Below, one piece after another: positions 12,155 to 23,902 of a stretch of DNA of 64,000 nt. How positions within the stretch are numbered: position 1 is the stretch's first letter; each line of letters starts with the position of its first letter. The translations under genes were made by a program, and so were the position numbers. The notes beneath the pieces were generated by a model, which did not search any database, was not told the DNA's origin, and worked only from the letters and a program-made list of their open reading frames with translations. Source of the stretch: Purpureocillium takamizusanense (lineage: Eukaryota; Ascomycota; Sordariomycetes; Hypocreales; Ophiocordycipitaceae); contig NC_063075.1 of the NCBI RefSeq assembly GCF_022605165.1, positions 2,108,001-2,172,000 of the forward strand, in the 5' to 3' direction.

Positions 12155-12452
12155 GAGGTACGCCGACGGGACAAGGGTATTTTACGACGCAGGCAACGGT
12201 TGAACGACAATTCCTTCTCTTCCTTGTGCACTCATGGCGACCATTTCACGGCTCCTTCCAGCTCCGCAACGAGAGTAATTGTATGATTGATGATTTACGT
12301 TGCGTAACATAAGGCAGGAGATTCTGCTCCTTGGAGTGCTGTCAGTGCGCTCCCATAATTGATATATTTGTATTTAGTGGCGCCTCGTGCCCAAGAAAAA
12401 TTGTCATGATTTTGACCGGGGAATCAGGCCTACGTTCATTTATTCGGAGTCA

Positions 12453-13774
12453 TCAGGTATGGGCCGAATCTGGCCGAGGATCTTGAATGCCCAGTCGCAC
12501 GTTGTTGTCCGGTATGCTCCTCTCCTCAACAAGTCGATCCAAGCTTTCGCTGACCGGCAAGTATGCTGTGCTTTCGACCGCAGTCTTTTTCTTGACCTTC
12601 ATTTGCGGCAGATCGCTTAGTTCCGCATCGTTCTCATGAGCACCACTGGCGTCGAGACCCTCCTCACACCCTCTGTTCTTCGACGATTTTGCCTTGGACG
12701 AGCCCGGAGATTTGCGAGATGCATACGACGAGACTTTACTCTCAATGCTGTCTGCCGCCGAACGAAGCCAGGTAAGGACGATATGCAGTGTCGGAATGGA
12801 ACCGCATACGATCATGAGGAAGAGCTCGCCCGTGACCCAAACGAAGATGTCATACGTCGCCCATGTCTGATCTTCGCGGTTGGCCAGCTCCACGAGATAC
12901 TGGGTCTTGATACCAGAGCAGATGGACGTCAAGATGTTGAGGCCGAACACAATCGTGAGCTGAACCTTTGCGGTAGTACTGTTATTGAGTTGCCAGAATA
13001 TGGTGGCGGGGACAATGGCGAGCGATGCGTCGGCGAATGTGTTGAACGCTGCATCACCGATCAGTAGCCATCAAACGCAAGAGCGCATGCTATACCAAGA
13101 ACTCTATCAAAAACAAAAATGCGACATACATCCTGTAAAGGTTCCGAAGCCTCCCATGACCTTGGGGTCGATGCAGTTTCCGACGACTCTTTTGTCCCAG
13201 AGCGCCGCGGCAGGCGAGCATTGTGCGAACGTCAAGGTTGAACAGGCGACGGCAATGAGTGCCGCGAGGATAATGGGCACGGTCCAGAGGAACAGGCGAT
13301 GCCAGCGCAGATCGCTGAGCCGAATGATGCCCAAGAGAAGGGCCGCCACGGAGATCTTGCCGGCGGCGACTCCGACGATGCCGAACGGCTGGCTGAGCCA
13401 GTTGAGGAGCAAGACTGTGGCGACATTGTCGGGGCCCGTCGTCTTGACATCCTCTATGTGCATGAGTCCTCCACGTTGGGCGTATAGTGTTAGGGTGATG
13501 CTCCAGCCGAGGAAGCACCCCTGGAATAGACAATCTCAACTGTCAGAGCACTGATACCGGTGCCTACACGCAGCAGCGGGACGGTGTTGAAGTTTTGGGG
13601 CAGCACCGCACATACCATGGCTATGATCATGAATATGTCATCCCATCCGAACCTTCTGTTCCTTATTCTTGCAAAAATTCGAAGAATTGCGGTGGCGAGA
13701 GCAAGCGGCGTCAAAGTCCAAATGACTCTCAGGACCGTTGGTCCTCGATCGGGGGCAGGGTCCGCGCCGTCCAT
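12453..13774 (-). CDS. SAT4/rhodopsin-domain integral membrane protein (PTH11-like class)
   Basis: Three exons (introns 13521-13567 and 13049-13129) give 397 aa with about seven hydrophobic segments in the first 280 residues and a hydrophilic tail. Family landmarks are the first helix followed by RRFGWDDIFMIIAMV, the SDLRWHRLFLW loop, CSPAAALWD, the GNCIDPK segment, and GSFNTFADASLAIVPATIFW. The rhodopsin-domain family includes PTH11-like receptors of plant pathogens, but most members have no assigned ligand. The tail (SKAKSSKNR, LPQMKVKKK) is cytosolic and Ser/Lys-rich. The EGF-like CFEM domain of classical Pth11 is absent, so I would not call it PTH11 itself. The start at 13774 precedes helix 1 directly. 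Confidence 0.87.
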
Positions 13775-15415
13775 GACATTTATCCGTATGCCAGATCCAA
13801 GAAGTGAAAATGACCGAAGAGCGCGAGAGATATCTCAGAGAACGGCCTGGCTACTTCTGGAAGATGATATCTACGGCAGTCACATGGTGAGTGACTGTGC
13901 AGGTCGGAACCTGGACTTGACGACAACATAAATTGATGGATGCGCCGTCTCTCAGGGGCCCCGCGTTGTTCGCATCGCCAACATGATGAGGACGAAGGGG
14001 GTATAGGAGGGAAGGCATAAGGGGAGGGGAGGATATGCACGAGCAGAAACGACGAGTAGGAATCGATGATCAGTTTTAGGGGTCGAAGATCAGTGTTAGG
14101 GGCCTGACCGGTCATTGCCGCGCGGCGGACGAACGGCACTTGACCGTTCAGGATTGCCGGGTCAATGACGGTATGGATGTGTGATGGATGCGCTGCGCCC
14201 AGGCCCATGCGAAGCTGCAAAAGAAAACAGTGACAAAAACGAATACCGAGAGACTGGTAGGGTGTTGTGGCTTTGACATGGCACTGGGGCCACCCGGGTT
14301 GCCTCGGTAGGCTGGATATAGGTAGTGATTGGAGAAGCGGCGTCGGGACGAAGCAAGGGGGTGGGGGGAGGCAAGTGTGTTAACACACGGGAGGCGGCGC
14401 CGTTGACGGAGCGGCGTTTTGAGCCATATCTTCACTGAAGTACGGGGACGCTCGGCCTGGAATAGATCATTCAAAAATCCTATTATGGCGTGTGGAGAGC
14501 AGCATCGAGAGGTCGCAACATGAAGGCATCATGGAAGACGTCTGGTATTGCGTACCGCAACTTCGGAGCCGGAGGATCAAGGTCGACTCTCTTTGCAACA
14601 GCCTCACGTCACTGCCTTGGCCCCCAGGTGCCGACCCAAGGTCGTGGGCTGCAGGGTTGTCCTGCGCCGGGTCTGCCATTATGCCTCCCCGCTGCATATC
14701 CTTGTTGACGACGACGGGACCGCGCCAGCGGTGCGCCACGCCGTCTCTAACAGACAACCTCTCACAAGCATCAATGTGTTCCCTGCCCTTACCCTGAATA
14801 CTACCTCATTGCCCACCAGCCTTCAAAAGGAGGGGGCCATCCCTAGCGCATGCCCCTAGGAAGTTGTTCCGCGCCGTCCCGGTAGGTTTGAGTGGATGTC
14901 GGCCGTCACCAACCTAGAGTCATTGGCCGCCACGGGGGGGGGGATCGAGGTGGCCATCCTGGCGACCACCAGGATAGCTGTCTTTGGTCCCTTTGGCGTC
15001 GCGTCTGCGGGCCTGTCATTGGCATCCGCGTCCTACCAAACTACTAACTGTTTTAGACCAAGGTGCTGATGGCTGGCGGAATTCACCCCTGGCGTCTCTT
15101 GCTTCCTGAACGGACACGGGAGGAACCCGAGCTGCAGAAATGAAACTAACAAGGACGGCGAATGAGCCCTCTTGGCGAAAGGAAAGGAGGGGATGCCAAC
15201 ACGGCATGTCCAGGATTTCGGTCAACACCTGCAGACAAGGAGTGACTCGCATCAAATCATCACTCTCCAAGCCCCTCCATTCCAGCCAGGGATCAAAGGC
15301 AATTAACAAAAAGCAAGCTCTGTGCTCCGACAACTTCTCAAAAGCAAATGCCGCGGGAGATACAAGCTAAACGCCGATCGCAGCAACGACTCAAGAAACG
15401 ACGCAGCGATTGATC
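13775..15415. other. Intergenic region, no supportable gene
   Basis: 1.6 kb separating the membrane protein from the O-methyltransferase. A 20-bp unit starting GATCAGTTTTAGGGG is imperfectly repeated twice in tandem at 14068-14107. Short open frames are present on both strands, but none shows a family motif, signal peptide or consistent exon chain. Confidence 0.45.
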
Positions 15416-16990
15416 ATGGATGACCCGGTTCCAAGAGTGGATTTGGACTCGCTCGTTCGGCAGCTGCGCTCTGTCCTCGACGACCCGGACGCTGTACTAG
15501 CAGGAGCAGACGAAGCACAGCGGCTCGAGGTCAAGCAACTGTCTCGCGCTGTTTCCGTAGCGTTGGAACAGCCGTTTGAGACAGTCCAGCGACTGGCATA
15601 TTCGGTGCGTCTGAACCCCATTGGACCCCATGTCTCATGTCTCGCGGCATTATATTCCTGTATGCTGCAGAAGCGCGCCCAAGAGTTGGGGCAGGATAGG
15701 CTAGAAAGGAGAGCTGTTTTTCCGGGTGACAGCACAGAGGGAGCCGACGAGCAGCCGCTTGATGCATCCCATCTGTTCGACGGGATATGCGTCCGTATGC
15801 TAACGTTATTGCAGCCGCTGCCCCTAATCACCACAAGAATTGCTCATGAGCACAAGATCTTTGCCACGCTTGCCGCCTCGGGGAAACAACCCATAAGTCT
15901 CAGTGCACTTCAAGATGCCACGGCCCTTGAGATTGGCGTGCTCGAGTCAATTCTGGACTACCTGTGCACCCAGGACATGGTCCGCGAGGCCGACGTGCGC
16001 AAATACGCTGCGACAAAGTTGACGAACCTCATGCTGGTGCCGCTGTTCCAAGATGCTGTTACTCACTTGTCAGTTACTTCTATGTGTCCGCCTCTTTGCA
16101 TGTCGTTGGCTGGCCTACCTAGTGTGCCAAACAAGCTGACAGTGTGCAGCCATGACAACTGCCTTCCGGGATTTGCCGCCCTCAATACAGTGCTGAGCCA
16201 TCCAGACCAGGCTCTCAATGCATTCAAGACAGGCCAACACTCGGATGTGGACTTTTACACGTGGATGGAGTCGCATCCGGTCCAGCAGGGCGCTTTTCAC
16301 CGCTTCATGGAAGCACAGTTTGCGAGCCTCCCGACGTGGCTCGACGCGGTCGATTTCGCCGCTGAGATGGGGCAGGGGCTCAGCGATGAAGATGTCGCGT
16401 TTGTCGATGTCGGCGGCGGCAACGGACAGCAGTGTGCGCTCTTAAGAAAGAAGGTGCCGGGCCTCGTGGGTCGCATCGTCCTTCAAGACCGTCCGCCGGT
16501 GTTGGAAAGGGCTTTGTCTGTGGAGGGCATGGAGAAGATGAGCTATGACTATCTGACTGAGCAGCCAGTCAAAGGTAGGATTGGCTCGTCTTTTCGAGCT
16601 CCGCATAGAGACATGAATCACTGAACAGGATACTAACTAACGTGGCAAATCAATGGTTTAGGCGCCCGCGTGTATTACTTCAGGCAAATCATGCACAACA
16701 ACGACGATGAGACATGCATCCGCATCCTACAGGCACAGCTCCCGGCCATGGGCCCCGACAGCGTAATAGTCATCGATGACAAGTCGCTGCCGGACGAGAA
16801 GCCGCCGCAGGGTGCGCCAGGCATTGAGTACACAGCTGGCCTGAGCATCGCCATGAAGGTCATGTTTGACGCGCAGGAGCGGCGCGCGTCGCATTGGGGG
16901 GAGCTGCTAGATAAGGCAGGTCTGGTGATTCAGGACACGCGCAAGTTCACTCGCTTCGACGACTCGGCTATCATAGCCGTGAAAAAGTGA
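15416..16990 (+). CDS. SAM-dependent O-methyltransferase (class II, secondary-metabolite type)
   Basis: Four exons (introns 15605-15814, 16069-16149, 16575-16661) give 398 aa. The N-terminus carries the dimerisation-type helices ending PFETVQRLAYSPLPLITTRIA, which splices the first two exons in frame. HFHDNCLPGF spans the second intron. The SAM-binding glycine motif FVDVGGGNGQ is at residues 232-241, and the probable catalytic His is His301 in RQIMHNNDDETC. Such enzymes methylate hydroxyls of polyketides and other aromatics. Intron 1 is 210 bp, phase 0 and free of stops, so its retention would add 70 codons without a frameshift. The 3' end is convergent with the esterase (132 bp apart). No PKS or NRPS is adjacent. 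Confidence 0.88.
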
Positions 16991-17122
16991 AACCTAGAAC
17001 CGCACTCAGTACACATTGGGCGGAGCCGGGCTGCGCGTTGTATGTGGGCATTGATGCTAACCATGAAAACTGTCTATTTGCCACATGTTTATGTAGATAT
17101 GACTATTCATAACTACATCCGC

Positions 17123-18495
17123 CTACGCCCCGTGAACACGCCGCAACTCCGCACAGACGTCGTTGATGTACATCTTGGCCTTGTTAATCGTCGCCATGTG
17201 CATAAACGGGTGCGGTACGCCCGTGTACCGCCTGACCGTCACCCGCACGCCCGCCTCCACCAGCTTGCGCGCGTAGGCCTCGCCCTCGTCACGCAGCGGA
17301 TCGCGCTCGGCCGTCAGGACCATGGTGTCGCACACGCCGCGCAGGTCGCCCTTGATGGGGCTGCTGTGCCACTCCGGACGCGCGGCGAGCTCGGCGCGCT
17401 GGGCGTCCGTCTTGGGCTGGCAGTGGTCCATGAAGTACTTCATGCGTGCCCAGTTCAGGCACGGGGCGAACTCGTTTTCCGTAAAGGATGGGTACGGCGA
17501 GTCGGAAGCCTTTTGCAGGCCGAGGTGGGAGTCGGTGGCGGGGACAGCGAGAACAGCTTTTTGTTGGTTGGTTGGCGTGTAAGTGAGTGTTCCCGTACAA
17601 GGTGAAGCACACGGTGGTGTGTGTTTGGTGACAGACGGGAAGAAAAACTCACCTAGTTTGATCTCAAGGCCGGTGTCCCGGGCAAGCTGCTGTGCCACAG
17701 CGCTGATGTGGCCGCCAGCGGAGATGCCTCCTATGGAGATGGAATCGGGCCGGCCGTTGATCTCTTGACCGTGACTGGCAACCTGTATTGCGCTGTGTCA
17801 GCCTCTTCAAAAATTCAGTACGGTGACGATGCGTGTATTACCCATCGAATGGCGGCCCAGCAGTCGTCGTGCCCTCTGAGAAACGTGTTTTCTTTTGCGA
17901 AAAGGTTAGCTCGACGGGTCGGGCGAGTGGGATCAATATCGGTGCATCAAATCTCACCGGGACACAGGCGATAGTCGACGTCAAGCACGAGAATTCCCAC
18001 ACGATCACGGATCATCATGCAGAGCTCTGCATCGCCCTGCAAGCTTCCAAAGGTATATCCGCCCCCTGCCAGCTATGTTAGCAATTCACCGGCCTGGATG
18101 TGGTGGCCACTAATACCAGCACGACGCGACGATAACTCACCGTGGAAGTTGATGTATACGGGGTAGGGTCCCGCGCCAAACGGCGAGGTCCTCGCATCGG
18201 GGGTATACACGCGGGCGCCAAACTCGTGCCCGTCATCCGACTTGATCTTGATGTCCTTGACGAACGGCTCGAACCGAAAGTCCTTGTACCAGGGCGACGC
18301 ATACCTCCCGGGGTACGTTCGGATGTCCTCAATCGTCACGTTGTGCGTGACGGGCTTGATGCCTAGGTGCTCGTTGTAGTAGGCGATGAAGTCCTCGTCC
18401 AACCGGTCGATAAAGTCCGGGTGGATGGCCGAGGGCAGCTTCGGGCCAGCAGCTGGCACCGTTGGTAGGGCGGTGCCGTTGGTCGCGGCAGCCAT
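17123..18495 (-). CDS. Alpha/beta-hydrolase, HSL-type esterase/lipase
   Basis: Five exons (introns 18066-18140, 17892-17957, 17783-17841, 17557-17652) give 358 aa. The oxyanion-hole motif HGGG is at residues 118-121, completed across intron 1. The nucleophile motif GISAGG has Ser192. The Asp (TAERDPLRDEG) and His (GVPHPFMHM) of the triad follow in exon 5. The block PENTFLRGHDDCWAAIRW fixes the acceptor of intron 2 at 17892. This arrangement is the alpha/beta-hydrolase fold-3 (hormone-sensitive-lipase-like) family, acting on short acyl or carboxyl esters; the substrate is unknown. There is no signal peptide, so it is probably cytosolic. The 5' UTR region has a (GT)n(GA)n run at 18533-18562. 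Confidence 0.88.
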
Positions 18496-18939
18496 CTTTG
18501 GATGTTTGTTGTGTATAGTTTGTGTGTTCTTCACGTGTGTGTGTGTGTGAGAGAGAGAGAGACGGAGTGACTTGTCGTCCAAATCGGATGGACCCTTGAT
18601 GGTTTGACGAGGAATGCTATCTTTATCACTGCAGCCACATCGTGTGGGGCAGGGTATGGTCTTCTTCAAGCAGCACGGGCTTGGAACGGCAACTAAATAA
18701 CAGACTCCGATCAAGGCTCGCAGCGAATGCCGTTGGACATTTGCGCCGTCATCGGTAAAGCCGACGGAACGCCCCTCGGCCCCCGCGTACAACTCCATGT
18801 CCCCACGTAGGGACTGAAGAGGGGTCTGTCTACATCTACATAATTAGTAGCTCCAGTTAATCGCTGACGTCCAACTCCGTTCCTCATCACTAGCTCATCG
18901 GCACGCACAGTTTTGAGAGGTGGGCAACGGACTCGGTTT
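18496..18939. other. Intergenic region with a (GT)n(GA)n microsatellite
   Basis: 444 bp between the esterase start and the stop of the tandem regulator gene. The mixed dinucleotide run at 18533-18562 lies about 40 bp before the esterase ATG and would be in or next to its 5' UTR. Confidence 0.5.
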
Positions 18940-21101
18940 CTATGGACACTCTGAGTCAACCGTAGACTCCCCCGGGGGCATTTCATTGAGAAAGTCGATC
19001 GGCCACCCGCTCGCAAACTGCATCCACACCGACTGCAGCCTCTTGGGCTCTGCAGACGTATCGCTCGCCAGAAACCGCAGCGAGTCGTACAAGCTCGGCA
19101 CAACGTTCAGCGAAATGTACCCGTCTCCGGGCCGCGGCCGGTAGCCGCCCGACGAAGGGCTCTCCTCATCCGCCGCCGTCGCCCCTGGTCCGGACGAGCC
19201 CGTCAGTTCGTCGCCGCCAAGCAGTATGGTGTCGTCCACTTCGCCCAGGTATGCCGCGCGGTACATGGCCCGCATGGCCCTGAACGTGTTCATCCACTGC
19301 CGCGCGGCGCGCCAATGCACGCCCCAGAGGTTCATGATGTCTAGAACGAGGTTGAAGAAGGCCTCCGCCTTCTCGATGGTGGCTGCATCCGCGTATAGCG
19401 GGTCGTTGGAGTACTGCAGCCAGAGCAGCGTGTTGGCTACAGAAAAGAGCGACGCGGCGACCCAGACGGACTGAAGATCTGACCTTGCCCTGGCGCTGCT
19501 GCCATAGAGATACGACGCCATGGTCGCCGTGGCCAAGGCATTGCTGACGCACGTGGCTATCAGCTCGGGCTCGCGGTGCAATAGAGACCAGCCTGCCGCG
19601 TCAACGGCATCGACGAGGATAGACGATCCGTCGAGCTGGGGCAGATAGGCCTGGTGTGCCACGCAAAAGGCGCTGCGCGTGAGGAAGTGGATGGCGACAA
19701 AGGCCTTGCCCTGGCCGAGCGCAGCATGATTTGCGTAATTTTGCTCTGACCAGGTCAAACTCGGGGGCAGCGCGTCCACCCAGATCTTCATGGCGTCATG
19801 GCTCTGGTGGAAAGTGCTTAGGGGATCCGTCGGCTGCGCCTTGTCTACAAAGCGGTGGTTGCACACGTTCATGTCGACGATATCACCGTACAGACATACC
19901 GTCTTGATCAAGTACGGCAGAATGCCAATTTCGGAGGGAAAGCCAGCGAAGGACCCGATTGTCGCGACGGTGATGCCCCTCGTCGGCTCCTGATACGCCA
20001 ACGAGGCATCGGTGCCGGGCAGAGCGCAGGCAATGTTGATGGCTGCCAGGGTGGGCGGTTTGGTTAGGAAAAAGGCCAGTAGCTTGTCCATGAACAGGCA
20101 TGCCCAAAAGGTCCGGCGGCGAATCTCCTGCTCCTTGAGGGTGTGACTTTGATGGTACTCCTTGTTGAGACGCATGATCTGCGCCATGCGGATGGCCGTG
20201 CCAGCGTACATCCAATGGCTTGAGCCCTCATTGTTGATAAACTCGGAAAGGGCCAATACGAGATTGCCCTGGATGTTGGCAACTGCAGGCAAAAAGTGTC
20301 AATACATGCTCGGACGCGGCGATGCCGGAGCCATGCAGGGAGGCTACATGTAGGCGGTGGGGGCAAGGGGAACCGTACCAGACGGGTCATCCGATGATGC
20401 CCTCGCCAGAGCGCGCGCAAGCGGCGTGTAGGTCTTGCACACATCCAGACCCGAGGCCAAGCCGAAGAAGTCATGTGTCTCGTCGGCAGTCAGATACCGA
20501 GAGGAGAGACACAGCATCGCCGCAGACAGGAACGGCGAGTCCACTACATCTCCATCCAGATCCGGCCGGTACAAGAAGGAACAGAAATTATCGGCAAAGT
20601 GGTACTCGAAGAAGATCTCGAAGCAGCGACGCAGCACTCGCTTCTCCGGTAGTCTCAGCCCCAGCACCGCCGGCTCTGCAGCGAGCAGGTAGTTGGCCGC
20701 AGCTCTATCTGAAGAGCCATCAGGCGACGACAGGAGGAGCGGCTCAATGCCCGGGCTGGGCCAGTGGCAGGCAATGCCCCGGTTTGTGCAGTGTCGACAC
20801 CGGGGACGGACACCATCGCACTTGGTCTTGCGTCTCCGGCTGGGAGTTGAGAAAGTGTTAACATGCGTCACTCAAGGGTTGCTGCTGCTGGTGGTGGTTG
20901 TGTCTCCCACACGGGGGGCCACATCGTGACCCAACCAAGCAAAGCTCAACTGCCTGCAAGCTGACAGGCAGCAGAGGCACCAGACACACAGACAGCGGAC
21001 TGGAGGGGAATGAATGGAAGGGCGCCGACGAACCAAGTGTTACACGCCTGGGGCGTCCGCCGCCTGGTCGCCTTGGCGGAGTTCCTCCCGTCCATTGCCA
21101 T
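18940..21101 (-). CDS. Zn(II)2Cys6 transcription factor with fungal-specific TF domain
   Basis: Three exons (introns 20840-21033 and 20283-20378) give 623 aa. The short first exon carries MAMDGRNSAK and the first two zinc ligands; codon 23 is split by intron 1. The spliced cluster has Cys20, 23, 30, 37, 40 and 47 (QACNTCRRRKTKC, RCRHCTNRGIAC). The middle homology region shows SSHWMYAGTAIRMAQIMRL and RRRTFWACLFMDKLLAFF, the signature of the fungal-specific transcription factor domain. An upstream in-frame ATG at 21200 would add 33 residues of poor conservation; I prefer 21101. It lies head to head with the broken MFS gene and in tandem with the esterase, so it is the best candidate for a local regulator of this block. 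Confidence 0.9.
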
Positions 21102-21918
21102 GTGGACGACGAGGGCTCCTTCACCACCTAGGGGTTCGGTGCTAGTAGTAACTAACGTACCACATGTACCGGGGCTCTCGCTGCGCAGCAAGGGGTCCAC
21201 GCATTAGAGTGTCTCAGGCACAGCAGCAGCAGTGCAGCACCGCCGGTTGACATGTCGGGAAGGGTATCGGGAAGGATGTCGCGGTTTGTGCGAGGGAGGA
21301 CGAGCAACGCGGGCGATCTCGCTTCAAGAACCGAGGCAGGAGTCTCCACTTGCATCCGGACCGCCGGTCGGGACACCCGGTCTATACGCCGGCTTACCCG
21401 ACGGCTTTGGGAGGAAGAAGAGCCTGGCCATTTACCCGCACAGGCAAACAAACAACACAGGGACGGGTCCGCCCAATAAACTTGGCCGTCAGTGATTGAT
21501 AAAGTTGATAGCCGAGCCCCCCATATCGGGCGCGGGCAATATGCGGCGCAGCAAAGATTGGTTGGATCTTGGTCGATCCCATGTCCCGGGGTAAATCTGG
21601 GGTAGATTTTGAGTTGGCAGCTTCGGGCTAGTAACTTAGTACGTAGATAGATATTGACCTGGTGACGCAGGTAGGCTCGGCGGGGTTGGCGAGGTCAGTA
21701 CCAGATGCGGCCTGAAGTGTGTCTACGACGTACTGACATCTGATGTTATCTCGGTGATTGATCCCTCGGAGTTGACATCAAGAGACTTCCCCAACCCCGA
21801 CCACCTCTCTCCATGTGAGGGGGACCCGGGAGAGTATATTAGCAAGGAAGCCGATCAAGGTCCGAAATGTTGGTGTCCCTCCTTACAGCCACCCAAACCC
21901 ACCATTACCCTTCTCACC
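21102..21918. promoter_or_regulatory. Divergent intergenic region between the Zn2Cys6 regulator and the MFS pseudogene
   Basis: 817 bp shared by two head-to-head genes. A TATATTAG at about 21836-21843 lies some 75 bp before the MFS start. Paired CGG triplets, the usual half-sites of Zn2Cys6 proteins, are frequent in the GC-rich part (21340-21420), but I cannot single out one operator. Confidence 0.45.
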
Positions 21919-23686
21919 ATGGAAGCTACAAAGACCCATTCTCGCGGTGATGCCGCAACCATGAACGGTGGCGAGATTGATGTGAAGGCCGAGAAGCAAG
22001 ACATTCATCTGCAACATTCCCCTGTCGCAGTTGAACCCCCAGGTCGTGAAGCGACTGAAGCGCAAGTCAGACCTGATACTCCTGCCACTCTTGACAGTCG
22101 CGTATCTTCTGAAGTGAGAACCCACCGCGGCGCAACATTGCATTTGAATGGTGCACAAATCGCCGCCGCCGACCTTTCCCATGATACTTACACGCTTTGG
22201 GTGCTGCTCTCTTGATCGAAGCAATGTTTCCAACGCGCACACGGCAGGCCTTGAGGAGGACCTCGGTCTCATGGGCAACCAGTTCAACCAGGTTCTCACG
22301 TATTATCAAATCCCCTTCATTGTGTTTGGCCCTGGCATCACGCTCCTCACCAAGTGGCTAGGAGCCCGGTGGACCATTCCCGGCATGCTCCTCGCTTTCG
22401 GGTCCGCGTCGTTAGCTAGTGGCTTCGCACGGGATTTCAGGGACATTGTCATCTGCCGCGTCTTTGTTGGGGCATTCGAGTCGGGCTTTCTTTCCTCGTA
22501 AGTCACGCCCACCACGGGGTTCCGCTCCTGACCCGACTTGAGCTGATTATGGAGACAGCGTCATCTACTATCTGTCTATATGGTACACGAGGGCGGAGCT
22601 AGCCACCCGTATTGGCATCTTCTACGCCGCCTTGGTTGCGTCGTCTGCGTTTGGCGGCCTCTTTGCATACGCTATATTTCACATCCATGGCGGCTCACGA
22701 CCCAACTGGTCCTATCTATTTTCCCTCGAGGGCGGGCTTACGATTCTATGGGCGCTCGTTCTACTTGCGCTGCTCCCTTCCTCTTCAGCCTCGGCGTGGT
22801 TTCTGACAGACGAGGAGAGGGCCACGGCCTGTGCGCGTCTTGAGCAGGACTCCGTGACTTCGCTCGAAGGCGGGTTCAGTTGGCGAGAAGCGTTTGGGGA
22901 ATTTAGGACGGTGCACGGTTACATCCGTATCGTGCTTTCTTTTACGGCCGGGGTCACCTTGACGTCTAATGCCAACTTCCTCGCCATGATTGTGAAACGA
23001 CTAGGCTACAGCGTCATCAAGACCAACCTCGTGAGTGCTCTGATATCCGCCCCAAGGAGATTTCGTTACGTAGGGCTAAGTCTGCCAGTAAACCGTTGCC
23101 CCTGCTCTTACCGGCGCCATCTTCTTGGTATGCTGGTGCAAGTCGTCAGACTACTTCCGCGAGCGAGGCTTCCACGGGACCGCATCCACGATCATCAGCT
23201 TGATCGGCTACCTCCTTCTCATCACGATCAACACTTCCAACACATCGGTTCTGTACTTTGCTATGTTTCTATGTACCGCAGGCGTATGCAGCTCCTATAT
23301 TTCCGAGGCATTTGATGTTTTCAATATTGACGTACGCTACCTAGGCGTACCCATCGCAAATCATTGGTGCGGCTTGGATGGTCATCAACATCCCAAACCT
23401 CAACGCACGCGCCATGATGAGTGGGCTGGCCACGTCCGCAGGCAACAGCGGGGGCCTATTGTCTAGCAATATTTATCGCACTGAGGAGGCGCCTCGCTAC
23501 ATTACAAGCTTGAGGACCAACTTGTCGATGTGCTCCTTCGTCATCGCGGCCACACTAGCGTATTCGATGTGGATGAGATGGGAAAACAGGCGCCGCGACC
23601 GGGAGCAAGGCTTGACGGGTTCTGCCGAATACACGACGGGGGGAATCACTAGCACAAGAGATCCACGGTTCCGGTTCCAGGCCTAG
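21919..23686 (+). pseudogene. Broken MFS transporter, allantoate-permease (Dal5/anion:cation symporter) type
   Basis: Most of a Dal5-like carrier can be read: LDRSNVSNAHTAGLEEDLGL, NQFNQVLTYYQIPF, RVFVGAFESGFLSS, IYYLSIWYTRAELATRIG, KRLGYSVIKTNL, INIPNLNARAMMSGLATSAG, ending RFRFQA. Introns at 22498-22558, 23031-23088 and 23284-23344 join these in frame. Two lesions are visible. The hydrophilic N-terminus from the ATG at 21919 runs into a stop at 22213-22215, and the DRSNV frame is shifted by +1 with the first membrane segment missing; no acceptor AG exists that would splice around it. After intron 2 the codon where relatives have Tyr (TNLYTVAPAL) is TAA at 23089-23091. No other frame or acceptor avoids it. 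Sequencing error remains possible. Confidence 0.75.
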
Positions 23687-23902
23687 ATGGTGTCTGGCCT
23701 TCAGCGACGAAGTTGCAGCCTATGTATGGTTGCGCCGGGGAGGTGCTATCTGTCAAGCGTGTTCTTCAGGTTCTTTGGTCTCACGCTGTCTGCTCGCCCT
23801 TCATATTTTGAAAGCACAAGCTATCACGGAGCCTTTACGGTGCATCCGTCGGGTCCCTGTTCACCGTGAGCACGGGGCTTCTCACTTGTGTCAACGGAGC
23901 AC

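Noticed and set aside
12453..13774. Naming the membrane protein PTH11
   Set aside because: It has the rhodopsin/SAT4 seven-helix core but no N-terminal CFEM domain.
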